This document shows, piece after piece, positions 4,935-5,806 of a stretch of 5,806 nucleotides of DNA. The position numbers and the translations under genes were made by a program. The notes under the pieces are model-generated. The model saw only the letters and a program-made list of their open reading frames with translations. It had not been told where the DNA came from and ran no database searches. The DNA is taken from assembly GCA_001767575.1 (NCBI GenBank), contig MELI01000106.1, positions 22,146-27,951 of the forward strand. The letters are read 5' to 3'. Numbering within the stretch: the first letter of the stretch is position 1; each line of letters starts with the position of its first letter. Source of the stretch: Candidatus Aquicultor primus. Its GTDB lineage: Bacteria; Actinomycetota; Aquicultoria; Aquicultorales; Aquicultoraceae.

Positions 4935-4984
4935 GCTACATTCTCGTGATGTTCGTACTGAAGCCCCTGTTTTAATCATGTAGC
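4935..4984 (-). repeat. Inverted repeat GCTACAT / ATGTAGC in the blaI leader
   Basis: GCTACAT (4935-4941) and ATGTAGC (4978-4984) are perfect seven-base inverted arms separated by 36 bp. They lie between the predicted transcription start (about 4996) and the ribosome binding site of the repressor gene. TACA/TGTA cores are typical of BlaI/MecI operators, and the same core appears again in the promoter spacer, so these may be extra repressor half-sites; alternatively they pair in the RNA. Confidence 0.4.
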
Positions 4985-5002
4985 AGACGAATTCTTGTCC
5001 TG

Positions 5003-5031
5003 ATTATATTGTAGCGCTAATTACATGTCAA
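5003..5031 (-). promoter_or_regulatory. Consensus promoter of the BlaI-family gene
   Basis: On the complement strand TTGACA (5031-5026), a 17-bp spacer and TATAAT (5008-5003) match the housekeeping consensus at all twelve positions. Transcription should start near 4996, leaving about 82 nt of leader. So strong a promoter ahead of a repressor gene implies that it is normally held down, consistent with autorepression. Confidence 0.88.
5010..5025. promoter_or_regulatory. Operator-like dyad inside the blaI promoter spacer
   Basis: TGTA (5010-5013) and TACA (5022-5025) are inverted arms separated by eight bases, lying wholly between the -10 and -35 elements. The perfect palindrome TAGCGCTA (5012-5019) overlaps it, and TACATGTC (5022-5029) is one base away from the TACATGTA dyad. 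A dimer bound here would block polymerase. The arm sequence resembles BlaI/MecI sites, but the spacing differs from the classic staphylococcal operator, so the exact site is uncertain. Confidence 0.45.
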
Positions 5032-5081
5032 TAAAGACAGCGCTGAGCATAGCTTTACGCTAAAACAGTACTGGTGTCAAG

Positions 5082-5806
5082 TTATCTTTGGGTATTACGC
5101 GAATAATCAAGGATGTTTTCTGTTTTTCGCAAGCGGTTGTTTCTGATTTCCCGGAGTATGGAGATGTTTTTAAGGTCATCGGCGACTGTCTGGCGCGGCG
5201 TCTCCAGGATGACCGGTTTTCCGGTCAGAAGCGGATGGTTGAGGAGATAGTCAAAACCGGCGTTTCCGATATAGCCCTCGCCGATGGCCGCGTGTCGGTC
5301 ATGTGCCGTGCCCCGCGGGTATTTCGAATCGTTGGCATGGATGAGACCGACGCGCGCTATGCCGAGCGTCGCATCGAGTGCGCGCAAGGTATCCTCTACA
5401 CCAGTCTCAGTCGCCAAGTCGTAGCCGGCGGCGAAAGCGTGACATGTGTCGAAGCATATGCCGAGGCGTCCGCCGCCGCCCGCAATTTCGATTATCTCGG
5501 CAAGTTCCTCAAAGGTGACGCCCAAGCTGGAGCCGGCGCCGGCCATGTTTTCTAAAAGAATAGTGACGCTGGTTTCGTCCGCTGCCAGAAGCTCGGCGAG
5601 GGCGACGCCGACACGACGCATTCCATCGGACTTACTGGAAGCGACGGAGCTGCCGGTGTGGACGACATAGTAGGGTGAGCCGATTATATCGCAGACCCGC
5701 AGACCATTAGCGACCGCCGCTTTCGAGCGGGCATAGATTTTTTCATCAGGCGAGCCCGGGTTGACCAGATACGGCGCGTGTACGACGACCGGGCTTATCC
5801 CGTATT
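5082..5806 (-). CDS. nfo: Endonuclease IV (AP endonuclease), N-terminus cut by window edge
   Basis: Cleaves DNA 5' of abasic sites and repairs blocked 3' ends in base excision repair, using a three-zinc centre in a TIM barrel. The frame is open from 5804 to the TAA at 5084-5082, giving 240 residues; about 40 are missing at the start compared with the usual length near 280. All nine metal ligands known from E. coli Nfo have counterparts: H in VHAPYLVNP (codon 5780-5778), H in YVVHTGS (5660-5658), E in LLENMAG (5552-5550), D and H in CFDTCHA (5450-5448, 5441-5439), H in IHANDS (5339-5337), D and H in HDRHAAIGEG (5300-5298, 5294-5292) and E in ILETP (5204-5202). A short basic C-terminal tail follows the last barrel helix. 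No convincing terminator follows it, so some read-through into the BlaI-family gene 167 bp downstream is possible. Confidence 0.95.
   Translation of the reverse strand, partial: YGISPVVVHAPYLVNPGSPDEKIYARSKAAVANGLRVCDIIGSPYYVVHTGSSVASSKSDGMRRVGVALAELLAADETSVTILLENMAGAGSSLGVTFEELAEIIEIAGGGGRLGICFDTCHAFAAGYDLATETGVEDTLRALDATLGIARVGLIHANDSKYPRGTAHDRHAAIGEGYIGNAGFDYLLNHPLLTGKPVILETPRQTVADDLKNISILREIRNNRLRKTENILDYSRNTQR

Noticed and set aside
4942..4960. LexA/SOS box near CGAAC on the complement upstream of the BlaI-family gene
   Set aside because: The second half of the Gram-positive CGAAC-N4-GTTCG dyad is absent.
5032..5081. Intrinsic terminator after nfo
   Set aside because: Only four-pair AGCG/CGCT or TAGC/GCTA stems can be drawn, and the CAGTACTG palindrome cannot fold as a hairpin; a TTGACA (5080-5075) nearby lacks a good -10 box (TAAAGC).

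Overview
The window is a stretch of chromosome from a monoderm (Gram-positive-lineage) bacterium, about half G+C. It is either a Bacillota member or, more likely in my view, a deep-branching Actinomycetota. The reasons are the gene order cysS-rlmB-yacP-sigH (shared by Bacillota and deep actinobacterial lineages), a SigH that looks strikingly like the Bacillus protein, an htrA-rlmH pair, strong AGGAGG-type ribosome binding sites, frequent GTG/TTG starts, and many AUA codons alongside G/C-ending ones. The lineage is inference; no 16S or other marker is present.

Layout. (1) Positions 1-1433, + strand: the last codons of cysS, then rlmB (23S rRNA Gm methyltransferase) and yacP/rae1 (NYN/PIN-like ribosome-associated endonuclease), probably one transcript. 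(2) 1434-2314, + strand: sigH as a self-contained unit, with an imperfect palindrome, a near-consensus housekeeping promoter (TTGACG-17 bp-TATAAT), a leader of about 108 nt with a hairpin, the gene, and a terminator-like hairpin overlapping its stop codon. (3) 2315-2692: a gene-free gap with up to three promoter-like sites and a weak hairpin. (4) 2693-4468, + strand: htrA (membrane-anchored surface serine protease) and rlmH (23S rRNA m3Psi methyltransferase), 11 bp apart, closed by a 19-bp perfect-stem terminator that can work in both directions. (5) 4489-5031, - strand: a BlaI/MecI-family repressor behind a full-consensus promoter (TTGACA-17 bp-TATAAT) whose spacer carries an inverted repeat. 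(6) 5082-5806, - strand: nfo (endonuclease IV), with its N-terminus beyond the window edge.

The genes are translation and RNA quality functions (CysS, RlmB, YacP, RlmH), a transition-state sigma factor, envelope proteostasis (HtrA), DNA repair (Nfo) and one repressor of unknown target. I see no mobile element, CRISPR array, tRNA or rRNA, and no new multi-gene system. The points most worth a second look are the apparently partnerless BlaI regulator with an operator-like promoter, the insulated sigH unit, the promoter-rich gap before htrA, and the corrected starts of rlmB (TTG), yacP and htrA.
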